The notes: generated by a model not told the origin, from the sequence alone. Shown: positions 8,142-17,034, counted from the stretch's first letter. The stretch: 64,000 nt of DNA from Silicimonas sp. (GCA_022824315.1 JAJEAC010000208.1:1-64000), one strand, 5' to 3'. Translations and numbers: made by a program.

Positions 8142-9206
8142 TCAGAGTTCGGTATTGAAAGGTACCGTGAGCGAACCGTCGAGAATGGCCGCCCGCGCCG
8201 CTTGTACAGCCGGCCAGGCTGCGTCAGATCTGGCGTTGATATCGGCCGGTCCCTGGTCGGCATAGAGCGGCGAGCGAATGAACTCGATAACGCCGGTTCC
8301 GAGCCCGGTGTTGACATGGGTTCCGCCTGCCCAGGCATCGCCAAGGGCACTCGATACTTCGCTGTACAGCGATACCCCGAAATCGAGGCCAACAATGCTG
8401 ATGACCGACGTTGGTCCGTGCGAATATTGAGCCGGGTCCAACGCGCTGACCATCCGTCCTTCAACTTCGTTGGCCGCAGCGATTATCCCGAAGTCGGTCG
8501 CGGCCGCGTCGGTCTGAATGTAGTCGATGCCATCGCTGAACATCTGTGTTGCGATTTCTTGGCCTTTCGCCGGGTCCTGGAACGAACCGGCGAAAGCAGC
8601 GGTGACCGTGGCGTCCGGGTTAACCGACTGCACTCCGGCCTTGAGCGCGTTGAAGTCAGCATTGAGTGGCGGAATCGAGATTCCCCCGATAAAGCCGATT
8701 TTTCCCGTCTCGCTGACCTTGGCGCCAAAGATGCCGGACAAGTAGCACCCGAGGTAGTAGTCGTAGGAGACCGTAACGACATTGGAAATTGGCGGATCCA
8801 TCGGGTCACCGAAGAGCTGAACCCATTTCGTCTCCGGATAGTGTGGCGCTACGGCCTGAAAGGGTTCTGTAACCTCGTTGAATGTCGACACGACAACGCT
8901 TGCACCCGCATCTCCGAGCGTCCTGAAAATGGTCTCGTATGTTGCCGGGTCTTGAGCGTAGATGGTTCGATACTGAAAACCCTGTTCGTCCGCCAACAGT
9001 TTCAGTTTGGAAATCATCGAATCCACGGGGCCCGCATCTCCGGCAGCCTGCGTGTGGACCAACGCGACCAGACCAGAGGCCGCTCTGGCCGTGGCTGGTA
9101 TCAGGCCGGATGTCAGCATGGCTGCCCCCGCGCTACCTTGCAGGAAACGGCGCCGACTTGTGGTCAACTGGACCTGCTTCGATCCATGAGCTGGTTTGAT
9201 TTGCAT
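8142..9206 (-). CDS. BMP/PnrA-family nucleoside-type ABC substrate-binding protein, Tat-exported
   Basis: Periplasmic binding protein of 354 residues. The N-terminus has a twin-arginine signal (TTSRRRFLQG, then a hydrophobic stretch ending near ARA). The mature protein has the BMP-family pattern of type 1 periplasmic binding folds: VVSTFNEVTEPFQ, TVSYDYYLGCYLSG and GKIGFIGGISIP. Start ATG 9206 is preceded by AGGAGG. It captures the substrate for the transporter encoded by the next three genes. BMP-family members of known function mostly bind nucleosides or purines, which fits the regulator and deaminase in this operon. Confidence 0.88.
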   Translation of the reverse strand: MQIKPAHGSKQVQLTTSRRRFLQGSAGAAMLTSGLIPATARAASGLVALVHTQAAGDAGPVDSMISKLKLLADEQGFQYRTIYAQDPATYETIFRTLGDAGASVVVSTFNEVTEPFQAVAPHYPETKWVQLFGDPMDPPISNVVTVSYDYYLGCYLSGIFGAKVSETGKIGFIGGISIPPLNADFNALKAGVQSVNPDATVTAAFAGSFQDPAKGQEIATQMFSDGIDYIQTDAAATDFGIIAAANEVEGRMVSALDPAQYSHGPTSVISIVGLDFGVSLYSEVSSALGDAWAGGTHVNTGLGTGVIEFIRSPLYADQGPADINARSDAAWPAVQAARAAILDGSLTVPFNTEL

Positions 9207-9288
9207 TGTCTGTTCCTCCTGGCTGAGTTGCTGACTGACTTGTGCTCCGACCTCATCGTCGCTTCCTCCCGCGTTTCCGCGCGTTTGC

Positions 9289-9627
9289 TCAGCAATCGGC
9301 GGACAACTCGACACCGGGCGAATACGGGGCAGGATTCATGATCATCACGTCCTGCTTCTGGATTGCGTCCATGGACCAGATCTCCGAAATGAAGGCCTGC
9401 CAGTCGGGGTCTGCGTACATTGCGGCCCGACGCATCTCCCGATCGGCAAGGCTATCGTAGGCCCACATCAGAACGGTGGTGTGCAGACTGCCGATCTCCG
9501 AAACATAGAGCCCGACGAAACGGTTCAGGTGACGCCTCTGAACGGGCAGCCCCTTCGTCCTGTAACTTTCCAACCATTCATCGACCGTGCCCGGCCGAAA
9601 CGTGTAGGTTCGGTGCTCGAGAATCAT
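9289..9627 (-). CDS. NIPSNAP-family protein
   Basis: Small protein of 112 residues with the ferredoxin-like alpha/beta NIPSNAP fold: the start MILEHRTYTFRPGTVDEWL, then VGLYVSEIGSLHTTVLMWAY and a C-terminal helix with DPDWQAF. Bacterial members often sit in catabolic operons and are dimeric alpha/beta barrels, but their biochemical role is unknown. Start ATG 9627 has GGAGG upstream and overlaps the oxidoreductase stop as ATGA. The longer reading to 9669 lies inside the upstream gene. Confidence 0.8.
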   Translation of the reverse strand: MILEHRTYTFRPGTVDEWLESYRTKGLPVQRRHLNRFVGLYVSEIGSLHTTVLMWAYDSLADREMRRAAMYADPDWQAFISEIWSMDAIQKQDVMIMNPAPYSPGVELSADC

Positions 9628-11270
9628 GTCGGTCCTCCGGTTCTTTGCTGCAGAATGAACTCGGCACACTTTTCGCCGATCATGATTGCAGGGGCGTTTG
9701 TGTTCCCACTGGTAATGACGGGCATGATCGAAGCATCGGCAACACGAAGTCCCGCGATGCCGTGAACCTTGAGCCTGGCATCGACCACGGCGAGGTCATC
9801 CACGCCCATCTTGCAGGTCCCGACCGGATGGAAGGTCGTCATCGCTGACGCCCGGAGCCAGTCCTCAAGCGCGCTATCGCTGGTCGTTTCCGGTCCAGGC
9901 GAGAGCTCACGGCCCCGGAACGGCGAGAATGCATGCTGGCTGACGATGGTGCGGGTCAGGCGTATGCCCCGGATCAGTGTTTGCAGGTCAACTTCGTTGA
10001 GAAGGTAATTCCCAAACACCCTTGGGGCATCCATCGGATTGGCTGAACGCAGGGTCACTTCACCGCGGCTTTCAGGTTTGACGGGACCGACCCGCAACGT
10101 GAAACCGTGGTTGGATTCGGCAGATTGCCGCTTGAACGGGTTCGGGAAATTCAGATTGGCCGTCTTTTCCAGCGCCGGCATGAAGTGCAATTGAATGTCC
10201 GGTGCGTCCAGCCCTTCACGGGATCGAAGGAATGCTCCGGCTTCGTACGGAAATGTCGTGACAACACCTGTGCCCCAAATCAGTCCCTGGGCAATCGACA
10301 GGGCCAGCTTGTCTGCGCGCAGATCACCGTAGAGTGTCACCGGTTTGGTGCATTCCCAAGACATGACGCAGTCCACATGATCCTGCAGGTTCTTCCCAAC
10401 CCCTGGCAGATGGTGAACCGGCGTGATGCCATGCGGGCTGATTTCATTTGCCGGGCCTATTCCGGAAAGCATCAGGAGATGAGGTGAATTCACCGTCCCC
10501 GCGGATAGAATCACTTCGTCAATGGCATGGAATCTGCGTGACGAACCGTTTCGGGATACATCGACGCCAATGGCCCTTCCGTTTTCAACCACAATGCGTT
10601 CGGCAAAGGCGTGAGTCAGGACCGTCAGGTTGGGCCGCTTCAGTACAGGCCGAAGAAAAGCTGAAGACGCCGACCATCGTGCGCCGCGCCGGATTGTGAA
10701 GTCGTAACGCCCGACGCCGTCTTGCTCCGCATCGTTGAAATCGTCGTTGACCGGGTACCCTGCCTCTTTCCCGGCCTGACAGAATATGTCGAGCAGCACA
10801 TTTTGTCCGCGTGCCCGGCAGACGGTCAGTTCCCCGTCCGAGTTGTGATAGGCACCCGCACGTTGAATGTGCCCTTCAGAGCGCAGGAACGCGGGAAGAA
10901 CATCGTCATAGCTCCAGCCCGACAACCCCCTTTGTGCCCAATCGTCGTAGTCGCGCCGGTTGCCGCGCACGTAGATCATTCCATTGATCGTCGACGATCC
11001 GCCGAGAACCTTCCCGCGCGGCCAGAACAAGGAACGGCCGTTCAGTGCTCTTTCAGGCTCGGTGTGGTAGTGCCAATTGTAGATGCCCGATTGGAATAGC
11101 TTGCCCATCAGCATCGGCAGTCGGAACAGTATGTTTCGGTCCTTCCCTCCAGCCTCGATCAGAAGTACGCGCCTGTCAGGGTCTGCGGACAGCCTGTTCG
11201 CGAGAACACAACCAGCCGATCCTGCGCCGACAATTACATAGTCATGTGAATCCATTGTCGGCACGGTCAC
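9624..11270 (-). CDS. GMC-family FAD oxidoreductase (choline dehydrogenase-like)
   Basis: Flavoprotein of 548 residues that oxidises an alcohol. The N-terminal dinucleotide fold reads YVIVGAGSAGCVLANRLS, followed by LLIEAGG. GMC signature 1 is WPRGKVLGGSSTINGM, signature 2 includes SAGTVNSPHLLMLSGIGP, and the C-terminus has HPVGTCKMG and TNAPAIMIGEKCA. The substrate cannot be deduced. Start is GTG 11270 overlapping the previous stop; ATG 11255 five codons later is possible. Its place in a nucleobase-type operon is unusual and suggests oxidation of a hydroxymethyl or sugar-alcohol part of the substrate, which is inference only. Confidence 0.88.
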   Translation of the reverse strand: MTVPTMDSHDYVIVGAGSAGCVLANRLSADPDRRVLLIEAGGKDRNILFRLPMLMGKLFQSGIYNWHYHTEPERALNGRSLFWPRGKVLGGSSTINGMIYVRGNRRDYDDWAQRGLSGWSYDDVLPAFLRSEGHIQRAGAYHNSDGELTVCRARGQNVLLDIFCQAGKEAGYPVNDDFNDAEQDGVGRYDFTIRRGARWSASSAFLRPVLKRPNLTVLTHAFAERIVVENGRAIGVDVSRNGSSRRFHAIDEVILSAGTVNSPHLLMLSGIGPANEISPHGITPVHHLPGVGKNLQDHVDCVMSWECTKPVTLYGDLRADKLALSIAQGLIWGTGVVTTFPYEAGAFLRSREGLDAPDIQLHFMPALEKTANLNFPNPFKRQSAESNHGFTLRVGPVKPESRGEVTLRSANPMDAPRVFGNYLLNEVDLQTLIRGIRLTRTIVSQHAFSPFRGRELSPGPETTSDSALEDWLRASAMTTFHPVGTCKMGVDDLAVVDARLKVHGIAGLRVADASIMPVITSGNTNAPAIMIGEKCAEFILQQRTGGPT

Positions 11271-12184
11271 CAGTCAATGGGCGATGCGCCCATCGCCTCC
11301 AATTCGGCGTTGCAGCAGAGGAAGGGGTTGGGTTGGGCGAGAACCGCATCGGCATCGGCCGGATGGGGTCGAAGGATCGACACGGTGCTGTGTGCATACC
11401 TCGCGGATATGCCCATCGTTTCAAGCACATCAGCCGCAGCATCACCGAATCCGATGATCACGAGAGGCGATTCGCGGGCCATCAGTAATCTGACCACGGT
11501 TTCGATCAATGGCCGCCAAAGTGGCAGATGCCCATGTGTCTGATGCGGGCCTGGCTGAACGGCGAAACGGGTAAGGGTCAACGAGGCGTTGAGCAACAAC
11601 ACGCCCTGCGATTCGAGATAATCTGCCAACTGATCAGGAACTTCGACCGCAAGGTCCCCTTGTTCGATCGCATCAAGTGCCCTGTTCCAATCATCGAATG
11701 ATCGCGCGAAAGTCATGTCTCCACTGCGGGCGGCCAAAAGCATCTGGAGATAGGCGCGCAGACTCCGGGAAAACATTTTGTCCAGCTCGCGCCAACCGGA
11801 AAGGTTGCCAGCCTCGAAAGCCCGCCCTGTTGCGAATCCCGGATCCGGATAGGGGTCCTGCCCAAGGATCACGCACCGAACATTACATGGTTCGAGGCCG
11901 TCAAAGGCCCTGAGCAGATGTGCGCCCCTTGGCATCCCCGGGAATATCTGGCCACGCCGAACCGGGAAGATTGGTTCCCATGGCTCCAAGGTCAGATCCG
12001 GCGCCACTGCATCAAAGTCAAGGTTCACACTGCCAAATTCACTGCGCCAATCGTCCGGAAGATCAGACTTCCAGCCATCGAGGAATTCCTGCATTGCTGT
12101 TCTGAGCTGGACCGGCATTCGCGCCACCCGTTCAAACAGTGTCAAGCCTTCAGAAATTGAACTTTTCGTCAACTTATTCGGCAA
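11267..12184 (-). CDS. Uracil-DNA glycosylase family 1-like protein
   Basis: About 305 residues with the UDG core: VILGQDPYPDPGFATGRAFE (motif A with the catalytic Asp), GVLLLNASLTLT (motif 2), a central TVVRLL helix, RPHPADAD in place of the HPSP loop, and the conserved C-terminal SPIDW. Known family members remove uracil from DNA. Here it is the first gene of a nucleobase uptake/catabolic operon divergent from a RutR-like regulator, so it could process a modified base or nucleoside. The start is uncertain: TTG 12184 as given, or ATG 12118. Ung is normally encoded with housekeeping genes, so this may be a second, accessory UDG. Confidence 0.8.
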   Translation of the reverse strand: MPNKLTKSSISEGLTLFERVARMPVQLRTAMQEFLDGWKSDLPDDWRSEFGSVNLDFDAVAPDLTLEPWEPIFPVRRGQIFPGMPRGAHLLRAFDGLEPCNVRCVILGQDPYPDPGFATGRAFEAGNLSGWRELDKMFSRSLRAYLQMLLAARSGDMTFARSFDDWNRALDAIEQGDLAVEVPDQLADYLESQGVLLLNASLTLTRFAVQPGPHQTHGHLPLWRPLIETVVRLLMARESPLVIIGFGDAAADVLETMGISARYAHSTVSILRPHPADADAVLAQPNPFLCCNAELEAMGASPIDW

Positions 12185-12366
12185 TTTCCTGACTGTAGTG
12201 TCAAGTAAATTCTGAACGAAACGTCAGCTTTCTCTGGACGCCGTCGCCGATTTCTGGCTGATTGGGCGATGACGCGGCCCGTTTTCCGGCCTCGACCGCC
12301 TGACATCACGTTGGCTGACTGGGCCAGTGTATCGTGCCCTGAAGTTGGAGGCGTTACGGATTTGCA
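12185..12366. promoter_or_regulatory. Divergent promoter region between the UDG operon and the RutR-like regulator
   Basis: A 182-bp divergent intergenic region. Toward the operon there is a TTGACA -35-like hexamer near 12203-12198, part of AGTGTCAAG, which recurs 59 bp away at 12138-12146. Near the regulator start, TGGC-N7-GCCA (12312-12326) is a short inverted repeat that could be an operator. It does not match the E. coli RutR site (TTGACCANNTGGTCAA) well. The assignments are tentative. Confidence 0.3.
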
Positions 12367-13002
12367 ATGGAGAAACTGCAGGAAGAACGTATTCGTACGC
12401 GCAATGTTCGCCGCATTCTTGACGCCGCGACAGAGGTATTTGCCCGCAAGGGATTCGATGGAACGCGCATAACCGAAATCGCCGAGGCCAGTGGTCTGCC
12501 CAAGGCGAACGTCTACTATTATTTCGGATCAAAGGATGACATCTACCGGGCAGCAATCGCACGGCTCATTCAGGGATGGGACGAGGCGCTGGAGGAAATC
12601 GCCCTGGAGAAGGATCCAGCGGAAGCCTTCACGCGATACGTGACGGCCAAACTGCGACTTTCGCATCAACATCCAACTGAATCCAGGCTGTTTGCCAATG
12701 AAATCCTTCGCGGCGCGGAGTTTTTGACCGAGCAGGAACGGAAACATATACGGGACGTCACAAATTATCGGGTCGCTGTCATCGAAGCCTGGATCGCAGC
12801 CGGAAAAATCGTGCAGGTCGATGCCAGGCACCTGCTGATCATGTTGTGGGCTGCAACGCAGTTTTATGCCGACTTTCAGCCCGTTGTTCGTGACGCCCTG
12901 GGCAACCGCAATCTCGAGTCCGCCGATTTCGATGCGGCGGCGCGCTGCATCGCAGATACAATACTTGCCGGTTTGATCCCTCGGGATTCCGAGCCGACTT
13001 GA
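12367..13002 (+). CDS. TetR-family transcriptional regulator, RutR-like
   Basis: DNA-binding regulator of 211 residues. The N-terminal TetR HTH is visible in ILDAATEVFARKGFDGTRI, followed by YYYFGSKDDIY. The C-terminal half has ESRLFANEILRGA and HLLIMLWAATQFYADF, which match the ligand domain of RutR/YcdC, the E. coli repressor that senses uracil and thymine. It is divergent from the operon starting at 12184 and probably controls it in response to a pyrimidine-like ligand. Only a weak GGAG precedes the ATG, 16 nt upstream. Confidence 0.85.
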   Translation: MEKLQEERIRTRNVRRILDAATEVFARKGFDGTRITEIAEASGLPKANVYYYFGSKDDIYRAAIARLIQGWDEALEEIALEKDPAEAFTRYVTAKLRLSHQHPTESRLFANEILRGAEFLTEQERKHIRDVTNYRVAVIEAWIAAGKIVQVDARHLLIMLWAATQFYADFQPVVRDALGNRNLESADFDAAARCIADTILAGLIPRDSEPT

Positions 13003-13217
13003 ATTCTGGCGAATTGCTGGCGACGTATGTCTCGTTCCGTAACGAGGGCGGTTCGGCAACGATCCTTGCAGATCGTCCGGAGAGAGTCCCGACACGCCCG
13101 CATCGTCGCTGAAAGCCGGAAAGCGGGACCGCAGGCAAGGACCGCACTGCATTGTCACAGGCACGAAAGCGGGAAATGCAGGCGTCCTGATCTCGACAGT
13201 TGCGTTCGCAAAGTCTC

Positions 13218-13437
13218 ATGAACCCCTTTCGCCGGGTCCGGCCCCGTCGGAGGGCAGTTCGTAGACCATGCGCCGGCCGGTTCCGAGGAAGGCCTTGCGC
13301 ATCCGGTTGAACTCGTCGAGCAGCCCCGCGATGGCGAAGTCGCTCGCGCCGCTTGCGGTGCCGAGGATGCGCACCCTCAGGATGCGGTTCTCCGGTTCGG
13401 GGATGATGTCGGAGTCCGCCTGGAACAGTTCGGCGAC
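13218..13437 (-). pseudogene. Coding remnant, possibly a transposase C-terminus
   Basis: On the minus strand an open frame of about 72 codons ends with TGA at 13218. It reads like real protein: EPENRILRVRILGTASGA, then LLDEFNRMRKAFLGTGRRMV and YELPSDG. It has no start codon or upstream part, and joins directly to a hipA-like scrap. The pattern resembles C-terminal ends of some transposases, but I cannot name the family. The rest of 13003-13217 shows nothing recognisable. Confidence 0.3.
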
Positions 13438-13440
13438 GGG

Positions 13441-13481
13441 GCGCCCCTTCCGGCACGCAACTGATCACCCCGGGGGCAATA
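13441..13481 (-). repeat. Second stray hipA fragment
   Basis: About 41 bases match hipA positions 1581-1621. The first 26 bases are identical, and the remainder differs by a few substitutions and one gap. It reads ISCVPEGAP on the minus strand, as in HipA. It comes from a different part of hipA than the 2834-2899 copy, so the scraps are not duplicates of each other. Confidence 0.65.
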
Positions 13482-13539
13482 AGCGACAAGGCGTGATGGC
13501 GTCGAGCCGAATTCTTTCACCTCGTACATGGCCAATGGC

Positions 13540-14466
13540 TCAGATCCCGGCATCGTTGCGCCCATCAGAACTGAAATGCTCCTCCAGGAAGCTCACGAAA
13601 GTCCGGCTCGTGTTGTCAAGTTCGCGTGGAAACCGGCTGAGAATGCCAAGGCTTCGCCGCGGCGTGCGGACCTGAATGGGAACCGCCTGGATTCCGAACT
13701 GGCTGCCGATCTCGGCAACCGTGGTCTCAGGAAGCACTGTCAGGCAGTCCGAACCCTCCAGAAAACTCAGAACGCTGGCCAGCGACCCTCCTTCAAACAC
13801 CACTTCAGCTTCCTGCATTTCGAGTTCCGAAAGCACCATTTCCATGTCGGCGGCGAGCGGGCTGCCTTCCGGCGGCACGATCCACCCGTAGTCGAGAAGC
13901 GCCAGCGGTCGCGGAAAAGCAAGTTTCAGGATCGGGTGCCGCGCCCGGCACGCAACGACATTGTGCGCCTCGATGAGCGGGGTGAAGGCAAGATCCTCAT
14001 CGATCTCGCCCACGCCGCGCGGAAAGATCGCGAGATCCGCCCGTCCATGTCGGACAGCGTCCTTCAACTCGCGACCGTAGCCATACGAAACAGCGAAGGA
14101 CACGCTTCCATGACGATCCCGAAACGTCGGCAAGAGGCGCGAAATGACTCCATCCGTGAAGAACGGCGGCCCGGCGATGCGCAGCATTCCTTTCGTGCCG
14201 GACCGGAATTCCTGAACCTCGCGGCCGGCAAGTTCCTGGGCCCGCAGGATCGCGGCACCTTGCAGCGCAAGTGACGCACCAAGCTTCGTCAACGACCATG
14301 GCCTTGCAGAGCGGTCGAAGATGGGTGCGTCAAGTCGAATCTCGAGATCGGATACCAGCCGGGAAAGGGCCGGTTGCGACGTGCCAAGTGCAAGAGCCGC
14401 GCGGGTAAGTCCCCTTTCGCGACGAATTACCTCAATTGTCGCAAGATGCTTGGCGTCCAGTTTCAT
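13540..14466 (-). CDS. LysR-family transcriptional regulator of the aromatic operon
   Basis: Regulator of 308 residues. The N-terminal winged HTH is visible (LATIEVIRRERGLTRAALAL, then GTSQPALSRLVSDLE), with the substrate-binding fold after residue 90. Start ATG 14466 is chosen because upstream in-frame codons fall in the operator region. It is divergent from the maleylacetate reductase gene. A perfect CATATCA-N3-TGATATG palindrome overlaps its own start, suggesting autoregulation and control of 14548-25828. This parallels LysR control of lin, tfd and clc halo-aromatic operons. Confidence 0.86.
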   Translation of the reverse strand: MKLDAKHLATIEVIRRERGLTRAALALGTSQPALSRLVSDLEIRLDAPIFDRSARPWSLTKLGASLALQGAAILRAQELAGREVQEFRSGTKGMLRIAGPPFFTDGVISRLLPTFRDRHGSVSFAVSYGYGRELKDAVRHGRADLAIFPRGVGEIDEDLAFTPLIEAHNVVACRARHPILKLAFPRPLALLDYGWIVPPEGSPLAADMEMVLSELEMQEAEVVFEGGSLASVLSFLEGSDCLTVLPETTVAEIGSQFGIQAVPIQVRTPRRSLGILSRFPRELDNTSRTFVSFLEEHFSSDGRNDAGI

Positions 14467-14480
14467 ATCAGGATGATATG
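14464..14480. promoter_or_regulatory. Candidate LysR operator
   Basis: Perfect 7-bp inverted repeat CATATCA-GGA-TGATATG between the divergent LysR and maleylacetate reductase genes. It overlaps the LysR start codon and lies 68 bp before the operon start. The spacing and symmetry suit a LysR or dimeric regulator site, although the classical T-N11-A form is only loosely met. A half-like CATATCAA recurs near 14503-14510. Confidence 0.55.
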
Positions 14481-14547
14481 ATAACTGATAAAATGAATAC
14501 TGCCATATCAATTCCAGTTAGGTATCTTTCACGCAGGGGGGAGGAAG

Positions 14548-15615
14548 TTGGACACACTTCAATTCGATTTGACCGGCAGCCCGGCGCGCATCGTCTTTGG
14601 GCGCGGTTCGCTCAGCAGGACTAGCGAAGCACTGGACTGGCTCGACGCCCGGCGCGCACTGGTTCTGTCCACGGACGCGCAGAAGGAACCCGCGGAGGCG
14701 CTCGCCTGCAAGCTCGGCAAGAGGTGCCTTGGCGTCTATGCCAAGGCAACGATGCATACACCCGTCCCGGTTACCGAGGCCGCGATGGACGTCATCGAAG
14801 AGCAGCGCGTGGATTGCCTGATCTCCTTTGGTGGCGGGTCCACTATCGGATTGGGAAAGGCCATTGCCTATCGCACCGATCTCCCGCAGGTCGCCATTCC
14901 GACGACCTACGCGGGCTCCGAAGCCACTCCTATCCTCGGCCAGACTGAAGATGGCAAGAAGACAACGCTTCGCAGTGAGCGCGTCCTTCCCGAAATCGTG
15001 CTCTACGATCCCGAACTGACTGGCACGCTTCCACTGTCGATGAGTGCAACCAGCGGAATCAATGCAATCGCCCACGGCGTTGAGGCGCTTTATGCGCAGG
15101 ATCGCAATCCGATCTCGACCATGATGGCGGTCGAAGGCGTCCATGCGCTCTGCAAGGCATTGCCGGCTCTCTCCGGCGGCAATGGAGACGACGATGCGCG
15201 GGACCGTGCGCTCTATGGCTCATGGTTGTGCGGCACGGTGCTCGGACAGGTGGGAATGGCCCTGCATCACAAGCTGTGCCACACGGTCGGAGGCGCATTC
15301 GACCTGCCCCACGCAGAAACGCATACGGTCATCCTTCCGCACGCAACGGCCTTCAATGCAGCCGTTGCGGGCGACCTTCTGGAACCGGTTTCGGATGCCC
15401 TGGACGGAGCCGCCCCAGGGCCGGGCCTGTTCGGGCTTGCAAAGAGTCTGGGCGCGCCGACCGCGCTAAGGGATCTCGGAATGCCCGAATCCGGCATCTC
15501 TCATGCGGCAGATCTCGCTATGGCCAACCCGTACTGGAATCCCAGGCCCCTGGACAGGGATGCAATCGAGGCGCTTGTCCGCGCCGCATACGAAGGTGAG
15601 CCGCCAAGCGGTTAA
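14548..15615 (+). CDS. Maleylacetate reductase (iron-containing alcohol dehydrogenase family)
   Basis: Cytosolic enzyme of 355 residues predicted to reduce maleylacetate to 3-oxoadipate with NAD(P)H, the last step of chlorocatechol and hydroxyquinol pathways. Visible are the nucleotide-binding FGGGSTIGLGKAIA, IPTTYAGSEATPI, the metal region INAIAHGVEALY, and HHKLCHTVGGAFDLPHAETH with the conserved histidines. The length fits MacA/TfdF/LinF. The start is TTG 14548 with GGGGGGAGG just upstream. It is the first gene of the aromatic operon and matches the hydroxyquinol dioxygenase domain encoded at 22210-24132. Confidence 0.9.
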   Translation: MDTLQFDLTGSPARIVFGRGSLSRTSEALDWLDARRALVLSTDAQKEPAEALACKLGKRCLGVYAKATMHTPVPVTEAAMDVIEEQRVDCLISFGGGSTIGLGKAIAYRTDLPQVAIPTTYAGSEATPILGQTEDGKKTTLRSERVLPEIVLYDPELTGTLPLSMSATSGINAIAHGVEALYAQDRNPISTMMAVEGVHALCKALPALSGGNGDDDARDRALYGSWLCGTVLGQVGMALHHKLCHTVGGAFDLPHAETHTVILPHATAFNAAVAGDLLEPVSDALDGAAPGPGLFGLAKSLGAPTALRDLGMPESGISHAADLAMANPYWNPRPLDRDAIEALVRAAYEGEPPSG

Positions 15616-15657
15616 CCAATCACGATAGACCCTGCACTTCGGAATGCGCAGGGAGAA

Positions 15658-16980
15658 ATGGAGCAAGCAATGAAGAACATCTCAAACACACGGCGGCAGT
15701 TTCTCAGGAATTCCGCCGCCGCAGGAGCCGTTGCAGCCTCGGGGCTATATGCACCAGCAGCACTCGCGCAGGCCCGAACAGTGAAGATCGGATACGTGAC
15801 GCCGCAAACGGGCCCGCTCGCGGCCTTCGCGGAGGTCGATCAGTTCACCATAGACGGGTTCCTCCAATCCGTTTCGGGCGGAATCAAGTCCGGCGGCAGG
15901 ACCTTCAATGTCGAGATCGTGGTGAAGGACAGCCAGTCCAACCCGAACCGCGCCGCAGAAGTGGCAAAGGAACTGATCGTCGATGACGAGATCGACATCA
16001 TGATCGTCGCCCATACCCCGGAAACGACAAACCCGGTGACAACGATCTGCGAGATCGAGGAAATTCCCTGCGTCTCCAGCGTTGCTCCATGGCAGCCATG
16101 GTTCATCGGCCGTCAGGGCAATCCCGGCGATCCGTCGACGTGGAAACCGTTCGACTACACCCACCACTTCTTCTGGGGCCTTGAGGACATCATCGCCGTC
16201 TTCCTGAACATGTGGAACCAGCTCGATACCAACCGCAGCGTCGGCGGGCTATTTCCGAACGATGCCGACGGCAACGCGTGGGGAGATCCCAATCTCGGCA
16301 TGCCGCCGGCATTTGCTGCCGCTCAGTTCAACCTGACCGACCCGGGCCGCTACGAGAACTTGCAGGACGATTTCTCGGCCCAGATATCGGCCTTCAAGGA
16401 TGCCGACTGCGAGATCCTCACCGGCGTCGTCCTGCCGCCTGACTTCGCGACCTTCTGGACGCAGGCCGCGCAACAGGGATACCGTCCAAAGGCCGCATCC
16501 GTCGGCAAGGCGATCCTGTTCCCTTCGGCCGTGAACGCGATCGGTGACGCCGCCCAGAACCTCTCCTCCGAGATATGGTGGTCAAACGTCCACCCGTTCA
16601 GCTCCTCGTTGACCGGCCAGTCAGCGGCGGATGTCTGTGATGCCTACGAGAGCCTGACCGGCAAGCAGTGGACGCAGCCGCTCGGATTCGTGCATGCGCT
16701 GTTCGAGGTGGTGACCGACGTCCTGAAGCGGGTCGACAGCATCAATGACACCGAGGAAGTGTCCGCAACGGTTGCTGCGACGGATCTGCAAACCATCGTC
16801 GGTCCGGTCAGGTGGGATGGTGCGAACCTGCCGCCTTTCGCACAGAAGAACGTCTCCAAGACGCCTCTTGTGGGAGGGCAGTGGCGAAAGTCGAGCGACG
16901 GCCGGTTCCGCATCACGATCGTTGACAACCAGACCTATCCGGACATTCCCGTGGACGGCGAAATGCAACCCATCGGTTAA
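15658..16980 (+). CDS. Branched-chain-type ABC substrate-binding protein, Tat-exported
   Basis: Periplasmic binding protein of 440 residues, LivJ-like fold. It starts with a twin-arginine signal (NTRRQFLRN) and an alanine-rich hydrophobic stretch cleaved near LAQA. The mature part begins VKIGYVTPQTGPLAAFAE, typical of the family. Start ATG 15658 has GGGAG just upstream; ATG 15670, four codons later, is also possible. In aromatic operons such proteins often bind aromatic acids rather than amino acids, so the ligand is probably the aromatic substrate or a precursor. The hairpin at 16990-17019 follows. Confidence 0.88.
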   Translation: MEQAMKNISNTRRQFLRNSAAAGAVAASGLYAPAALAQARTVKIGYVTPQTGPLAAFAEVDQFTIDGFLQSVSGGIKSGGRTFNVEIVVKDSQSNPNRAAEVAKELIVDDEIDIMIVAHTPETTNPVTTICEIEEIPCVSSVAPWQPWFIGRQGNPGDPSTWKPFDYTHHFFWGLEDIIAVFLNMWNQLDTNRSVGGLFPNDADGNAWGDPNLGMPPAFAAAQFNLTDPGRYENLQDDFSAQISAFKDADCEILTGVVLPPDFATFWTQAAQQGYRPKAASVGKAILFPSAVNAIGDAAQNLSSEIWWSNVHPFSSSLTGQSAADVCDAYESLTGKQWTQPLGFVHALFEVVTDVLKRVDSINDTEEVSATVAATDLQTIVGPVRWDGANLPPFAQKNVSKTPLVGGQWRKSSDGRFRITIVDNQTYPDIPVDGEMQPIG

Positions 16981-16989
16981 GCGAGCGCG

Positions 16990-17019
16990 CGGGCGGGCCG
17001 GTCTTTGCCAGCCCGCCCG
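16990..17019 (+). other. Intercistronic stem-loop after the LivJ-like gene
   Basis: Perfect 9-bp arms CGGGCGGGC and GCCCGCCCG, extended by two more pairs after one mismatch, with loop TCTTTG. It lies 10 bp after the binding-protein stop and 15 bp before the livG start. A TTG codon at 17005 lies in the loop and is unlikely to be the livG start. It probably stabilises the upstream message and reduces downstream expression. Confidence 0.75.
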
Positions 17020-17034
17020 GCAAGGACGGGATCG

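Noticed and set aside
16990-17019. Intercistronic stem-loops as rho-independent terminators
   Set aside because: No U-tract follows any of the four stem-loops, and downstream genes of the same operon lack other promoters, so I list them as intercistronic hairpins instead.
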